NCBI GenBank assembly: GCA_045110335.1
Contig: JBGCGB010000006.1
Coordinates: forward strand, 1-64,000
Origin: CALBPI01 sp045110335
GTDB lineage: Bacteria > Pseudomonadota > Gammaproteobacteria > Steroidobacterales > Woeseiaceae
Direction: 5' to 3'
DNA: 64,000 bases
Part shown: piece by piece, positions 9,309 to 17,875 of the stretch
How the letters are laid out: every line of letters starts with the position of its first letter
Numbering within the stretch: position 1 is the first letter of the stretch
Translations under genes and position numbers: made by a program
The notes under the pieces: generated by a model
The model's database searches: none
What the model saw: only the letters and a program-made list of their open reading frames with translations
What the model was told of the DNA's origin: nothing

Positions 9309-10561
9309 GGCTTCGATCCTTCACCTGTCTTGTAAGTCCAGTCTTCGCTTGCGCCGCTTTCAAACCAAGCGCCGAGAATTGATCGTTCCCGATCTTGCAT
9401 GCCGGTCAGATTGCCAACCGGCATGATGCGGCTGATGACACTTTGCTGATAAATGCGCTCGGCTTGTCTGATGATGTCTGATTCATCGTACAAAACGACG
9501 CCGCCTGGTGGTGACAGAAAACCGGGCTGGGTCGGCTCGTTTGCATGGCAGGTCGCGCAACGCAGTCGAACGATACCGATCACATCACTGAAATCTGCAT
9601 CGATGTCGATCAACGGTGTTGATGATGCATGCTCTGATGTGCCTTGTGTTCGAGGTTGCGGGGCGATTGCAGCGGCTGTAACTGCGAGGATAACGATCGC
9701 CAGAACGAGCGGTAATGGCGAAGCTTTACCTTTGTGCCTGGCCACAAAAAAGACCCTGATCAAGGCACCGACAACGAGCATCGCGATCAGAATGAGCCAG
9801 TTATATTTATGGCCATAGGTCATCGCATAGTGATTGCTGATCATGACGAACAGGATAGGCAGCGTAAAGTAGGTGTTGTGTACCGAACGTTGCTTGGCCC
9901 GTATACCATCCGTCGGATCTACCGGTGCGCCGCTTTCGGCGGCGGCAACCATTCGTTTTTGCCCGGGAATAATAATGAAAAACACATTGGCAACCATGAT
10001 GGTGCCAATCAATGCGCCAAAGTGGATGTACGCACCACGGCCGCTAAACAGGTGGCACAGTGTGTAGGCGGCGACGATCAGCAGCGCAAAGACAAACAAC
10101 GCCAAGACGTTATCGTTCTTGCCAATCGGCGATCGACAAAGGCCGTCGTAAACTAGCCAGCCGCCGACAATATAGGCAGCGCCTATGGCCACGGCTTTGA
10201 ACGGACTTAAGTCCGCGATCTGTGTATCGATCAAGTAAATTTCGGCACCATACCAGTAGATCAATGCCAGCAAGAACATGCCGGACATCCACGTCGTATA
10301 GGCTTCCCATTTAAACCAGTGCAAAGGGTCCGGAATGGTGGATGGCGCTACCCGATATTTTTGGGCGTGATAGAACCCGCCACCGTGCACAGACCAGACT
10401 TCTCCACCGACGCCTTTTTGATCGTCTTCAGGCAGCTTCGGTGCTAATAGATGGTTATCCAGCCAAACAAAATAGAATGACGAGCCGATCCAGGCAACAC
10501 CAACAATAAAGTGTAACCAGCGGCCAAGCAGGCTGAGCCATTCGATCAAATATGCTTCCAT
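9305..10561 (-). CDS. puuD: membrane urate hydroxylase with cytochrome c domain
   Basis: PuuD oxidises urate to 5-hydroxyisourate in the inner membrane. The N-terminal ~300 residues contain about eight hydrophobic helices of the PuuD membrane domain (WLHFIVGVAWIGSSFYFVWLD, HAQKYRVAP, WEAYTTWMSG, HNTYFTLPILFVMISNHYA). The C-terminus is a periplasmic cytochrome c domain with one haem site, CATCH near residues 334-338, and a distal Met candidate in SRIMPVGN. This replaces soluble uricase, so electrons from urate should enter the respiratory chain rather than form hydrogen peroxide. The gene lies 32 bases after xdhC and overlaps puuE. Confidence 0.93.
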   Translation of the reverse strand: MEAYLIEWLSLLGRWLHFIVGVAWIGSSFYFVWLDNHLLAPKLPEDDQKGVGGEVWSVHGGGFYHAQKYRVAPSTIPDPLHWFKWEAYTTWMSGMFLLALIYWYGAEIYLIDTQIADLSPFKAVAIGAAYIVGGWLVYDGLCRSPIGKNDNVLALFVFALLIVAAYTLCHLFSGRGAYIHFGALIGTIMVANVFFIIIPGQKRMVAAAESGAPVDPTDGIRAKQRSVHNTYFTLPILFVMISNHYAMTYGHKYNWLILIAMLVVGALIRVFFVARHKGKASPLPLVLAIVILAVTAAAIAPQPRTQGTSEHASSTPLIDIDADFSDVIGIVRLRCATCHANEPTQPGFLSPPGGVVLYDESDIIRQAERIYQQSVISRIMPVGNLTGMQDRERSILGAWFESGASEDWTYKTGEGSKP

Positions 10562-10593
10562 GAACTGCGCTTCAAAAGGTTGATGGCTACAGT

Positions 10594-11631
10594 TTAGCGC
10601 ACCGCGCGAACCACCGCGTCATCGCTTTTTTGTTCGATACTTTCCTGACTTAGTTGCAGCACCTGTGCCGCTACGGCAATCGCGATATTGCCCGGCTGCT
10701 TGCCTTTGATGCCGTCTATACCGATCGGACAAGTCAAACGCGCCAGATCTTGATCGTTGTGTCCTAATGCCTTCAGCCTTTTTTCAAATCGGCGTCGCTT
10801 GGGGCGTGAGCCTATCAGGCCGCAAAATACATCGGATCGCTGCTCCAACAGGCGATGACATAGTTCGAGATCGATCGCATGGTCGTGCGTCATGATCAAT
10901 GCAAAACTGTTCTTCGGTATATGTGGTACGAAGTCAATCGGATTAGCGACGTAAGTCTCGCTGACATTTGTCGGCCATGGCTTCAAAAGTTGCTCGGGAC
11001 GATTGTCGATTACTGTGATATTCGCATTCAGGGTTGAAAACACTTGGGCGCAGGCGCTACCCACATGACCCGCGCCGAAAATAGCGACTTGCAGCGGTGC
11101 TGGCGCGATGCGTTCAATGAACCAGTCGACTGACGGTTGCTCGGTAAACGTCTGCCAGCCTATTGCTGTTTGATCCGCGGCAATAGTTGATGCAATAGGC
11201 GATGCGGCCGGCCACAACGAGCCGCTTTGATCAATTACGACGTGTTCCCCGTTCATGCCGGTTAGTAACCAGGCGTCGCGACTTTCCTGTCGCGCGGTGA
11301 TCAGAGCCTGTAGTGCTGGTAAGTCAGCTTTCGTGAGCACATCAATCAACACATGAACAACGCCACCGCAACACTGGCCGCACTGGCTGCCAAGCGCAAA
11401 ACGCTGACGTTGGGGCGAGAGCGACGCCTGTTTTAGTTTTGCCCGTGCTAATCGCTGGCATTCATGCTCGAGATACCCGCCGCCGATGGATCCGTCTTCA
11501 AACGACGCGCTGATCCAAAGTTTGCTGCCGACTTCACGTGGTGCAGATCCGCGAATGTCGGTGACGGTGACTGTGGCGCATCGACCATCTTCGACGATCG
11601 CAGCTAGAATTTTCTCTGGCCAATTGAACAT
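10594..11631 (-). CDS. xdhC: xanthine dehydrogenase accessory protein (molybdenum cofactor sulfuration/insertion)
   Basis: XdhC binds molybdenum cofactor, helps to sulfurate it and delivers it to xanthine dehydrogenase. This 345-aa protein has the XdhC/CoxI N-terminal part (VTDIRGSAPREVGSKLWI, GSIGGGYLEHEC with conserved Cys, and QCGQCCGG), a Rossmann-like motif FGAGHVGSACAQVF near residue 185, and the C-terminal LIGSRPKRRRFEKRL and PIGIDGIKGKQPGNIAIAV. It starts 11 bases after the xdhB stop. It is cytoplasmic and not part of the final enzyme. Confidence 0.94.
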   Translation of the reverse strand: MFNWPEKILAAIVEDGRCATVTVTDIRGSAPREVGSKLWISASFEDGSIGGGYLEHECQRLARAKLKQASLSPQRQRFALGSQCGQCCGGVVHVLIDVLTKADLPALQALITARQESRDAWLLTGMNGEHVVIDQSGSLWPAASPIASTIAADQTAIGWQTFTEQPSVDWFIERIAPAPLQVAIFGAGHVGSACAQVFSTLNANITVIDNRPEQLLKPWPTNVSETYVANPIDFVPHIPKNSFALIMTHDHAIDLELCHRLLEQRSDVFCGLIGSRPKRRRFEKRLKALGHNDQDLARLTCPIGIDGIKGKQPGNIAIAVAAQVLQLSQESIEQKSDDAVVRAVR

Positions 11632-11642
11632 CGTTGACGAGA

Positions 11643-13946
11643 CTAAGGCTGGATAGCCCTAAGGACGGCTTCCGGTGTAGCGGGTGCATCCAGCACAGGT
11701 GCGGATTCATTCGGGCGGACCTGATTGACCGCATCCTTAATGGCATGGAATACCGAGATGCCTAGCATCAATGGTGGCTCACCCACGGCTTTGGAGCGAT
11801 GAATGGTGTCCTCTTTATTCTCTTGGGACTGCATAATCTCTACGCGGAAATCGGCGGGCACGTCCGAGCAGGCAGGGATCTTATAAGTGGCGGGGGCATG
11901 TGTGCGTAGGGCGCCGCGGTCATCCCACCAAAGCTCTTCGGTGGTCAACCAGCCCGCGCCTTGAACGAAACCGCCTTCAATCTGACCTATATCAATGGCC
12001 GGATTCAACGACCGGCCACAATCATGCAAAATGTCGACGCGCGTTATCCGGTGTTCTCCGGTAAGCGTATCGACCACGACCTCGCTGACCGCTGCGCCGT
12101 ACGCGAAATAAAAGAAAGGCCGGCCTTGCAAGGTTTCCTTGTCATAGTGAATTTTGGGTGTTTTGTAAAAACCTGTTGCTGATAGCGATACGCGCGCCAT
12201 GTAGGCGAGGTGCACAAGTTCAGAGAAGGCGAGTTGTTGATCGCCAATGGTGACGCGATTGTTGCGGAATACAATTTGATCACTATTGATGTTGAAGTGA
12301 TCGCTAGCGAATTCACGCAGTCGCTTTAGCAAGGTTTCTGCGGCAGCCTTGGCGGCCATGCCGTTAAGGTCCGAGCCACTGGACGCCGCTGTTGCCGAAG
12401 CATTGGGTACCTTACTGGTATCCGATGCGGTGATTTTGATCTGGTCTATATCTATCTGAAGCGTTTCGGCGACAACCTGTGCCACCTTGGTGAATAGGCC
12501 CTGACCCATTTCGGTGCCGCCATGATTCAAGTGGACGGTACCGTCGGTATAAATATGAATCAGTGCACCTGCTTGGTTCAGATGCGTTGCTGTAAACGAA
12601 ATGCCGAACTTCACGGGTGTTAGCGCAATCCCGCGCTTCAGAATAGGACTGTTTTCGTTCCATCGACGAATCTCGTGCCGGCGTTTTTCATAGTCCGCGC
12701 TGTCGACGAGTTGATCGGTGATCTCGTGAATGATGTTGTCTTCTACGACCTGACCGTAGGGAGTGACGTTTCTTGCGTCGCTGCCGTAGTAGTTGAGCCG
12801 CCGAACAGCGAGTGGATCTTTGCCCAATGCCTGCGCGATTTCATCGATGACGTACTCAATCGCGAACATACCTTGCGGACCGCCAAAGCCCCGGAACGCT
12901 GTATTGGAAACGGTATTCGTCTTGCAGCGATGAGAATGGATCGTCGCATCACTCAAGAAGTAAGCATTATCGCTGTGGAACATCGCACGATCATTAATTG
13001 CGCCTGACAAATCGGCTGACATGCCGCATCGAGAGGCATACTCAAACTCAATGCCGAGAATTTTTCCATGGCTGTCAAAACCGACATGATACTGCGTAAA
13101 GAAGTCGTGCCGCTTGCCTGTGCTGATCATATCGCTGTCGCGATCCAGCCTGAGTTTTGCGGCGCGTCCAGTCTTACGTGCAACCAATGCTGCGGCACAC
13201 GCGATCAATGAAGGTTGGCTTTCTTTGCCGCCAAATGCGCCACCCATGCGGCGGCATTCGACGACTACATCTTTGTTGGTTAGCTTGAGCGCCGTTGCGA
13301 CAGCGTGTTGGATCTCGCCCGGATGTTGCGTGGAGCAGTAAACAAAAAAGTCTCCAGCCTCGCGAGGAATCGCCATCGCAATCTGGCCTTCGAGATAAAA
13401 CTGGTCCTGACCGCCGAGGTTGAGTTCGCCACTGAGTGTATGTTCGGCATTCTTGATGGCGGCCTGGCTATCGCCACAACGCATCGTTTGCGAAGGCAGG
13501 ACAAACGACCCTTCGGCCAATGCGGTCTTCGGATCCAATATAGCCGGCAGAGGCTCGTATTCAATATCGGCGAGTAACGCGGCGCGACGTGCCTGGTCGA
13601 CGGTTTGCGCGGCAACAATGAAGATAGGTTGTCCGATAAATTGAACTAGTGTGTCGGCCAGTATGGGATCGTCGGGCAGGATCGTACCGTAGTTGTTATC
13701 ACCCGGAATGTCGCTGGCTACGACGGTCGTGATTACCCCCGGTGCTAATCGAACGCGGCTGAGGTCGATGCTCTTGATGCGCGCATGCGCTTGTGTGCTG
13801 ACGCCAAATGCCGCATGTAACAAACCGCGTGGCTCAGGAATGTCGTCGGTGTAATGTGCGCGTCCGGATACATGCAGCGTCGCGCTGTCATGTTCGTGGG
13901 CGCTGCCCATCGCGCCCCTTACGTTTTGAAGTTCGCTATCGGTCAT
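11643..13946 (-). CDS. xdhB: xanthine dehydrogenase, molybdopterin-binding subunit
   Basis: This is the large, Mo-containing subunit that hydroxylates hypoxanthine to xanthine and xanthine to urate. From the ATG at 13946 it has 767 residues, with a GGAGG Shine-Dalgarno inside the end of xdhA, which it overlaps by 11 bases; an in-frame extension to 13967 has no such site. Motifs include GRAHYTDDIPEP, GGAFGGKESQ, TAFRGFGGPQGM (Arg of the purine-binding pocket in XDH-type enzymes), GGTEMGQGLFTKV, and KAVGEPPLML with the catalytic Glu. The pocket residues favour xanthine dehydrogenase over aldehyde oxidase. It works as (XdhA-XdhB)2 in the cytoplasm. Confidence 0.95.
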   Translation of the reverse strand: MTDSELQNVRGAMGSAHEHDSATLHVSGRAHYTDDIPEPRGLLHAAFGVSTQAHARIKSIDLSRVRLAPGVITTVVASDIPGDNNYGTILPDDPILADTLVQFIGQPIFIVAAQTVDQARRAALLADIEYEPLPAILDPKTALAEGSFVLPSQTMRCGDSQAAIKNAEHTLSGELNLGGQDQFYLEGQIAMAIPREAGDFFVYCSTQHPGEIQHAVATALKLTNKDVVVECRRMGGAFGGKESQPSLIACAAALVARKTGRAAKLRLDRDSDMISTGKRHDFFTQYHVGFDSHGKILGIEFEYASRCGMSADLSGAINDRAMFHSDNAYFLSDATIHSHRCKTNTVSNTAFRGFGGPQGMFAIEYVIDEIAQALGKDPLAVRRLNYYGSDARNVTPYGQVVEDNIIHEITDQLVDSADYEKRRHEIRRWNENSPILKRGIALTPVKFGISFTATHLNQAGALIHIYTDGTVHLNHGGTEMGQGLFTKVAQVVAETLQIDIDQIKITASDTSKVPNASATAASSGSDLNGMAAKAAAETLLKRLREFASDHFNINSDQIVFRNNRVTIGDQQLAFSELVHLAYMARVSLSATGFYKTPKIHYDKETLQGRPFFYFAYGAAVSEVVVDTLTGEHRITRVDILHDCGRSLNPAIDIGQIEGGFVQGAGWLTTEELWWDDRGALRTHAPATYKIPACSDVPADFRVEIMQSQENKEDTIHRSKAVGEPPLMLGISVFHAIKDAVNQVRPNESAPVLDAPATPEAVLRAIQP

Positions 13947-15435
13947 AGTCGAAAACCTCCAGCGCAACGTCCGGTTGTGTCAGGGCCACAAAATAGCGGT
14001 AAAGCGTGTTCTTCGCCGCTTGGCGGCGGTACTGATCGCTTGCCCGCATGTCGGTGAGCGGCGTGAAGTCCTCATCGAGCGCGGCCATTGCCTGACGAAT
14101 GACGGCTTCATTGAACGATTGTCCTTCCAATGCCGCTTCGCATGCGGCGGCGCGCTTCGGAATCCCGGCGACGCCGCCGTAGGCGATACGCACGTCCTTG
14201 GCAAATCCGTCAGCAAGGTGGAGTGCAAACGCACTGCAGATCGCTGAAATATCCTGATCGAATCGTTTGGATACTTTGTAAGTCCGGAATTGTTGCGTGG
14301 GCGCAGGCTTCGGGATCACTATGTTTTCGACAAACTCACCGGGCTCCAGCGCATTGACCATGTAGTCGATGTAGAGCGACTCCAAAGGCAACACACGTTG
14401 TTGTTTGCCTTTACGCAACGTCACTTCCGTGCCCAATACCATCAAAGCCGGCATGGAATCGCCGATGGGTGAGCCGTTCGCAATATTACCGCCGATCGTT
14501 GCTGCATTACGTACCGGTGGCGATGCGAAACGGCGCAGCAACGGCACGATGTCCGGGTAGTATTGACCAATGACCGGTGCCGCCTCGCTAAAGGTGACTG
14601 CGGCGCCGAGTGCAATGGCATCGCCGCTATCGTCCATCGTTTTCAACGCATGAACATCGCCGATGTAGATGAGCGAATCCATGTCCCGAAACTGTTTGGT
14701 CACCCATAAGCCCACATCGGTACCGCCAGCCAAGATGGTCGAACCCGGGTGTTCGTTAAGCAGCTCGGCCAATTTTTCGATCGATTTTGGTGCCATGATT
14801 TGGCGACCTGCAGAACCGATTCGAAGCGTGTCGGTTCGCTTCAATCGTTTGAGTTGTTGCACCATTTCAGGCTCAGCGCTATGCGAGAACCCGGCAATCG
14901 ACTGTCCGGTGTTATCGATGTCGGCCGCATCGTCGCTGGCGGGCTGATACATCTGCACGGCCGCATCGACGATCGGTCGATAGCCTGTACAGCGGCAAAG
15001 ATTGCCACTCAGCGCATCGTTGATGGCGCGCCGATCCGGCTGCTTGGTCGTTTGGTAGAGCGCGAATAAAGTCATGACAAAGCCCGGCGTGCAGAACCCG
15101 CATTGCGAAGCATGACAATCCACCATGGCTTGTTGCACGGGATGCAGTGAACCATTCGGGGCGCTCAGTGACTCGACCGTAATGAGTGCCTTGCCATCCA
15201 GTGTGGCGACAAACTGTATGCATGAGTTGATGGCGACATAGTCGAGGCCATCTTCGTTCTCGTTTAGTGTCGCGATGGCCACCATACAGGCGCCGCAATC
15301 GCCTTCGGCGCAGCCCTCTTTGGTGCCTGTGCGTTGTAAGTCTTCACGCAGATACTGCAAGACCGTTCGCGTCGGATCGATCTCATTAATTTTGATCACT
15401 TCGCCGTCGAGCAAAAACCGCACGCTGTCCTGCAT
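13936..15435 (-). CDS. xdhA: xanthine dehydrogenase, [2Fe-2S]/FAD subunit
   Basis: The small subunit carries electrons from the Mo site to NAD+. Residues 1-160 hold two [2Fe-2S] clusters: GCAEGDCGACMV with a downstream C in NSCIQF, then CGFCTPGFVM and CRCTGYRPI. Residues ~200-490 are the FAD-binding domain, with ILAGGTDVGLWV and IGGNIANGSPIGDSMPAL. At 499 aa the length is normal for the two-subunit bacterial enzyme. It starts three bases after the uraH stop and overlaps xdhB, so the subunits are probably made in fixed ratio. Confidence 0.95.
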   Translation of the reverse strand: MQDSVRFLLDGEVIKINEIDPTRTVLQYLREDLQRTGTKEGCAEGDCGACMVAIATLNENEDGLDYVAINSCIQFVATLDGKALITVESLSAPNGSLHPVQQAMVDCHASQCGFCTPGFVMTLFALYQTTKQPDRRAINDALSGNLCRCTGYRPIVDAAVQMYQPASDDAADIDNTGQSIAGFSHSAEPEMVQQLKRLKRTDTLRIGSAGRQIMAPKSIEKLAELLNEHPGSTILAGGTDVGLWVTKQFRDMDSLIYIGDVHALKTMDDSGDAIALGAAVTFSEAAPVIGQYYPDIVPLLRRFASPPVRNAATIGGNIANGSPIGDSMPALMVLGTEVTLRKGKQQRVLPLESLYIDYMVNALEPGEFVENIVIPKPAPTQQFRTYKVSKRFDQDISAICSAFALHLADGFAKDVRIAYGGVAGIPKRAAACEAALEGQSFNEAVIRQAMAALDEDFTPLTDMRASDQYRRQAAKNTLYRYFVALTQPDVALEVFDYDR

Positions 15436-15438
15436 TCG

Positions 15439-15786
15439 TTAACTACCCCGGTAAGTGGAGTAACTCCACGGCGAAACCAACAAAGGAACGTGATAGTGCT
15501 GATCGGCAGCGATGGTAAACCTCAATGTCACGATATCCAGAAAAGGTGGGCCATCATTGGCTGCGAGTTGCGGAGCGAAATAGGCACCAATATCGAACTC
15601 AAGCTCATAAGTGCCGGGTTCAAAAGTGTTGTCCGCCAGCAGTGGTTCATCGCAACGACCATCTGAATTGGTTTCCGTTGACACGATGAGTGCCCGTTCG
15701 GCGCCACAATGAAACAGCTTAACGGCTATCGCATTGCCCGGTTTGCCGGCTGCGGTGTCTAACACGTGTGTAGTGAGCTTGCCCAT
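15439..15786 (-). CDS. uraH: 5-hydroxyisourate hydrolase (transthyretin-like)
   Basis: UraH hydrolyses 5-hydroxyisourate to OHCU. The 115-residue protein has the three hallmark motifs of HIU hydrolase: N-terminal THVLDTAAGKPG with the catalytic His, the central TNSDGRCDEPL with the catalytic Arg, and the C-terminal YHVPLLVSPWSYSTYRGS signature. No signal peptide is seen, so it acts in the cytoplasm. It is separate from uraD, not fused, and sits between ribokinase and xdhA. Confidence 0.96.
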   Translation of the reverse strand: MGKLTTHVLDTAAGKPGNAIAVKLFHCGAERALIVSTETNSDGRCDEPLLADNTFEPGTYELEFDIGAYFAPQLAANDGPPFLDIVTLRFTIAADQHYHVPLLVSPWSYSTYRGS

Positions 15787-15877
15787 CGTACTCCTTAACC
15801 GTCGCGGTGCTGGGGTTGCATGATCTTCTGATCAATATAAACCGGCTGTCGTGTTCCCGCCACCTTGTGCGCGATGG

Positions 15878-16780
15878 TCAAGATCTCAAATCGCGACGAT
15901 AGGGGATTGCCGGCTGGGCACCGGCTTTGGTGACCGCGAGAGATGCCGCGCGAGTGGCAAAGCGGGCGGCCTCAATCAGTGGCTGACCCTCGCTCAGCGC
16001 AACGGCCAGCGCGCCGTTGAACGTGTCGCCGGCGGCGACGGTATCAATCACATCGACTGTCGGCGCATTGACCATCGTAATGGTATCGCCGTCATTGACC
16101 AGCGCACCTTGTTCGCCGAGCGTAATAATGACGGTTGTCGGTCCGTTATCGATCAGCCAGTTGCTAGCCGCCGCAGCTTCGTCACGCGTCATACACGGCA
16201 TGCCGGACAGCTCGGCGGCTTCTGTTTGGTTTGGCGTTAGAATATCGACATTGGCTAGCAAGTCGTCCGGCAATGACTGCGCCGGGGCAGGGTTCAAAAT
16301 GACTTGTGTACCCTGTTGCTTTGCCAGCTTGGCCGCGGCGACGATTCCGTCGAGTGGTGTTTCCAGTTGTAGCAACAAGAAGTCGGCCTGACTAATGAGT
16401 GGTGCCTTCGATTCGATCACCGACGCATCGAGCATTGTATTTGCGCCGGCGCTGATGCCAATACAATTCTCACCATTTTCGGCGACGAAAATGAGGGCGC
16501 TGCCTGTTGTCTTGTCTTTGGCTGTCATCAGGCTGTCTTTGTCGAGGTTTTCTGCAGCCAGTCTGATCAAGCAATCACGTCCGGCCGCATCACTGCCAAC
16601 AAAGCCGAGCAATGCGGTATCAGCGCCAAGGCGCGCGCAGGCCACTGCTTGATTCGCGCCTTTTCCGCCACCGACGACCAAAAAGTCGCTGCCGCTTATT
16701 GTTTCACCGGCGCCAGGCAGTGTTGGTGTGCGTAAGACATAGTCGATATTAATGCTGCCCGCGACGACAATGCGGGTCAT
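15878..16780 (-). CDS. rbsK: ribokinase
   Basis: This PfkB-family sugar kinase (300 aa) phosphorylates ribose to ribose 5-phosphate. It has the RbsK N-terminus GSINIDYVLRTPTLPGAGET, the GGGKGANQAVACARLGA substrate loop, the anion hole and catalytic base DTVAAGDTFNGAL (Asp near 251), and NPAPAQSLP. Its start overlaps the stop of the 2OG oxygenase gene (ATGA). Its place in a purine operon is explained by the nucleoside hydrolase encoded on the other side of the divergent promoter, which releases free ribose from nucleosides. Confidence 0.92.
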   Translation of the reverse strand: MTRIVVAGSINIDYVLRTPTLPGAGETISGSDFLVVGGGKGANQAVACARLGADTALLGFVGSDAAGRDCLIRLAAENLDKDSLMTAKDKTTGSALIFVAENGENCIGISAGANTMLDASVIESKAPLISQADFLLLQLETPLDGIVAAAKLAKQQGTQVILNPAPAQSLPDDLLANVDILTPNQTEAAELSGMPCMTRDEAAAASNWLIDNGPTTVIITLGEQGALVNDGDTITMVNAPTVDVIDTVAAGDTFNGALAVALSEGQPLIEAARFATRAASLAVTKAGAQPAIPYRRDLRS

Positions 16781-17655
16781 GATGCAGGTGCTCCCGTATC
16801 GCGTTGCCCATCGATTTCGGCCAGCCGCTCAGACAGGTATTCGCCGGCGGTGTAGCGTTCTGACAAGCGCAGGCTTAGTTCCGGCGCCAGAAAGAACGGC
16901 ATGGAAATGCGTGAGATATTGCCAGCGCTGCCGGCCGGGTTGACGACTTGATGCGTCGTCGACGGTAAGAACCCGCCGGTCATTTCCTGCAGCATGTCAC
17001 CGGTGTTGATAATGATTTCGCCCGTCTCCCCATGTAGGTCAAGCCAGTCGCCTTCTTTGGTTTGCACTTGTAGGCCGGGTTCAAGCGCGACAGGTAGAAT
17101 AGTGATGATGTTGATGTCTTCATGGGCGGCCGCGCGCACACTGCCGGCCGGCTCGGTTCCTTTTAGCGGCGGATAATGCAGAATTCTCAGCACGCTGGGC
17201 TCATCGCGCAGCGTATTGGCCAGTCGGACTTGCTCATCAAACAGGCAGGCTTCCGGTAAGGCGGCTTGCAGCCAATCCAGCAGGTTACGGGCGAGCGCAA
17301 GCGCCGATTGCCGATAGTGAATAATGTCGGATTCAAGATGGTCGGGCATCGGGCTGCCTGGTGCCGCATGGAAGAACTCTTTGATGTCCTTTTCTTCTTG
17401 ACCTACGGCACGCTCGGAAACATCCAGCGAGAAGTAGCCATGTTGATCGCCATCCGGTCGACGCGGGAATTGATAGTTAAATTTGTCATCGCTGGCAAAA
17501 AAATCACGCCACTCGTCGTTGATACGACTGAGTAGTTGGGTGTCGATTGGGTGATTCTTCAAGACCGCGAAGCCAGTTTGATGGATCGACTCGGCGAATT
17601 TCTTGTCCGCGTCGTCGAGTCGCATATCAACATGTTGGATATCGGGGCGTGTCAT
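16777..17655 (-). CDS. 2-oxoglutarate/Fe(II) oxygenase, isopenicillin N synthase family
   Basis: From the ATG at 17655 the protein has 292 residues; an in-frame extension to 17748 would enter the divergent promoter region and lacks homology-like sequence. It has the N-terminal non-haem dioxygenase domain (QTGFAVLKNHPID) and the double-stranded beta-helix: HED (His about 177, Asp about 179), TTHQV (distal His about 235), and RIS for 2-oxoglutarate binding, followed by MPFFLAP. The family includes thymine 7-hydroxylase, flavonoid enzymes and many uncharacterised bacterial members. It is the first gene of the purine unit and is coupled to ribokinase, so a nucleoside, deoxynucleoside or methylated purine substrate is an inference from position only. 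Confidence 0.88.
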   Translation of the reverse strand: MTRPDIQHVDMRLDDADKKFAESIHQTGFAVLKNHPIDTQLLSRINDEWRDFFASDDKFNYQFPRRPDGDQHGYFSLDVSERAVGQEEKDIKEFFHAAPGSPMPDHLESDIIHYRQSALALARNLLDWLQAALPEACLFDEQVRLANTLRDEPSVLRILHYPPLKGTEPAGSVRAAAHEDINIITILPVALEPGLQVQTKEGDWLDLHGETGEIIINTGDMLQEMTGGFLPSTTHQVVNPAGSAGNISRISMPFFLAPELSLRLSERYTAGEYLSERLAEIDGQRDTGAPAS

Positions 17656-17875
17656 AGTTTGTGTTCCTGTTGGCGCTTGCCGTGAGCTGCGGCCTATCAA
17701 TGCCTTACAGTTTACCATCGCATCGACATTTACGGCGTACGGTGGCACCGCTAATGGAAGCTAATGGGCCTCGGGTTTGCCCTCAAACGATGAAAGGCCC
17801 CATTCTCATGAAGATTGGTTACCCACCGCCGTCAATATCTGCGAAACTAAAATTCGTGATTCGATTGAAACTGCT
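17656..17875. promoter_or_regulatory. divergent control region of the purine/urease locus
   Basis: The 220 bases between the first genes of the two units must contain both promoters. Two copies of GCTAATGG lie exactly 10 bases apart (17750-17757 and 17760-17767), i.e. one helical turn, as for a repressor or activator site. Right next to them is an imperfect hairpin: GGGCCT (17766-17771) with AGGCCC (17795-17800), and inside it GTTTG-CCCT-CAAAC (17775-17788). I could not identify a convincing -35/-10 pair for either strand. No regulator gene is nearby. The function is inferred from position. Confidence 0.5.

Noticed and set aside
17656..17748. N-terminal extension of the 2OG oxygenase to 17748, and of nucleoside hydrolase to 17777.
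   Set aside because: Both run into the divergent control region, and the internal ATGs at 17655 and 17876 give the normal family N-termini.
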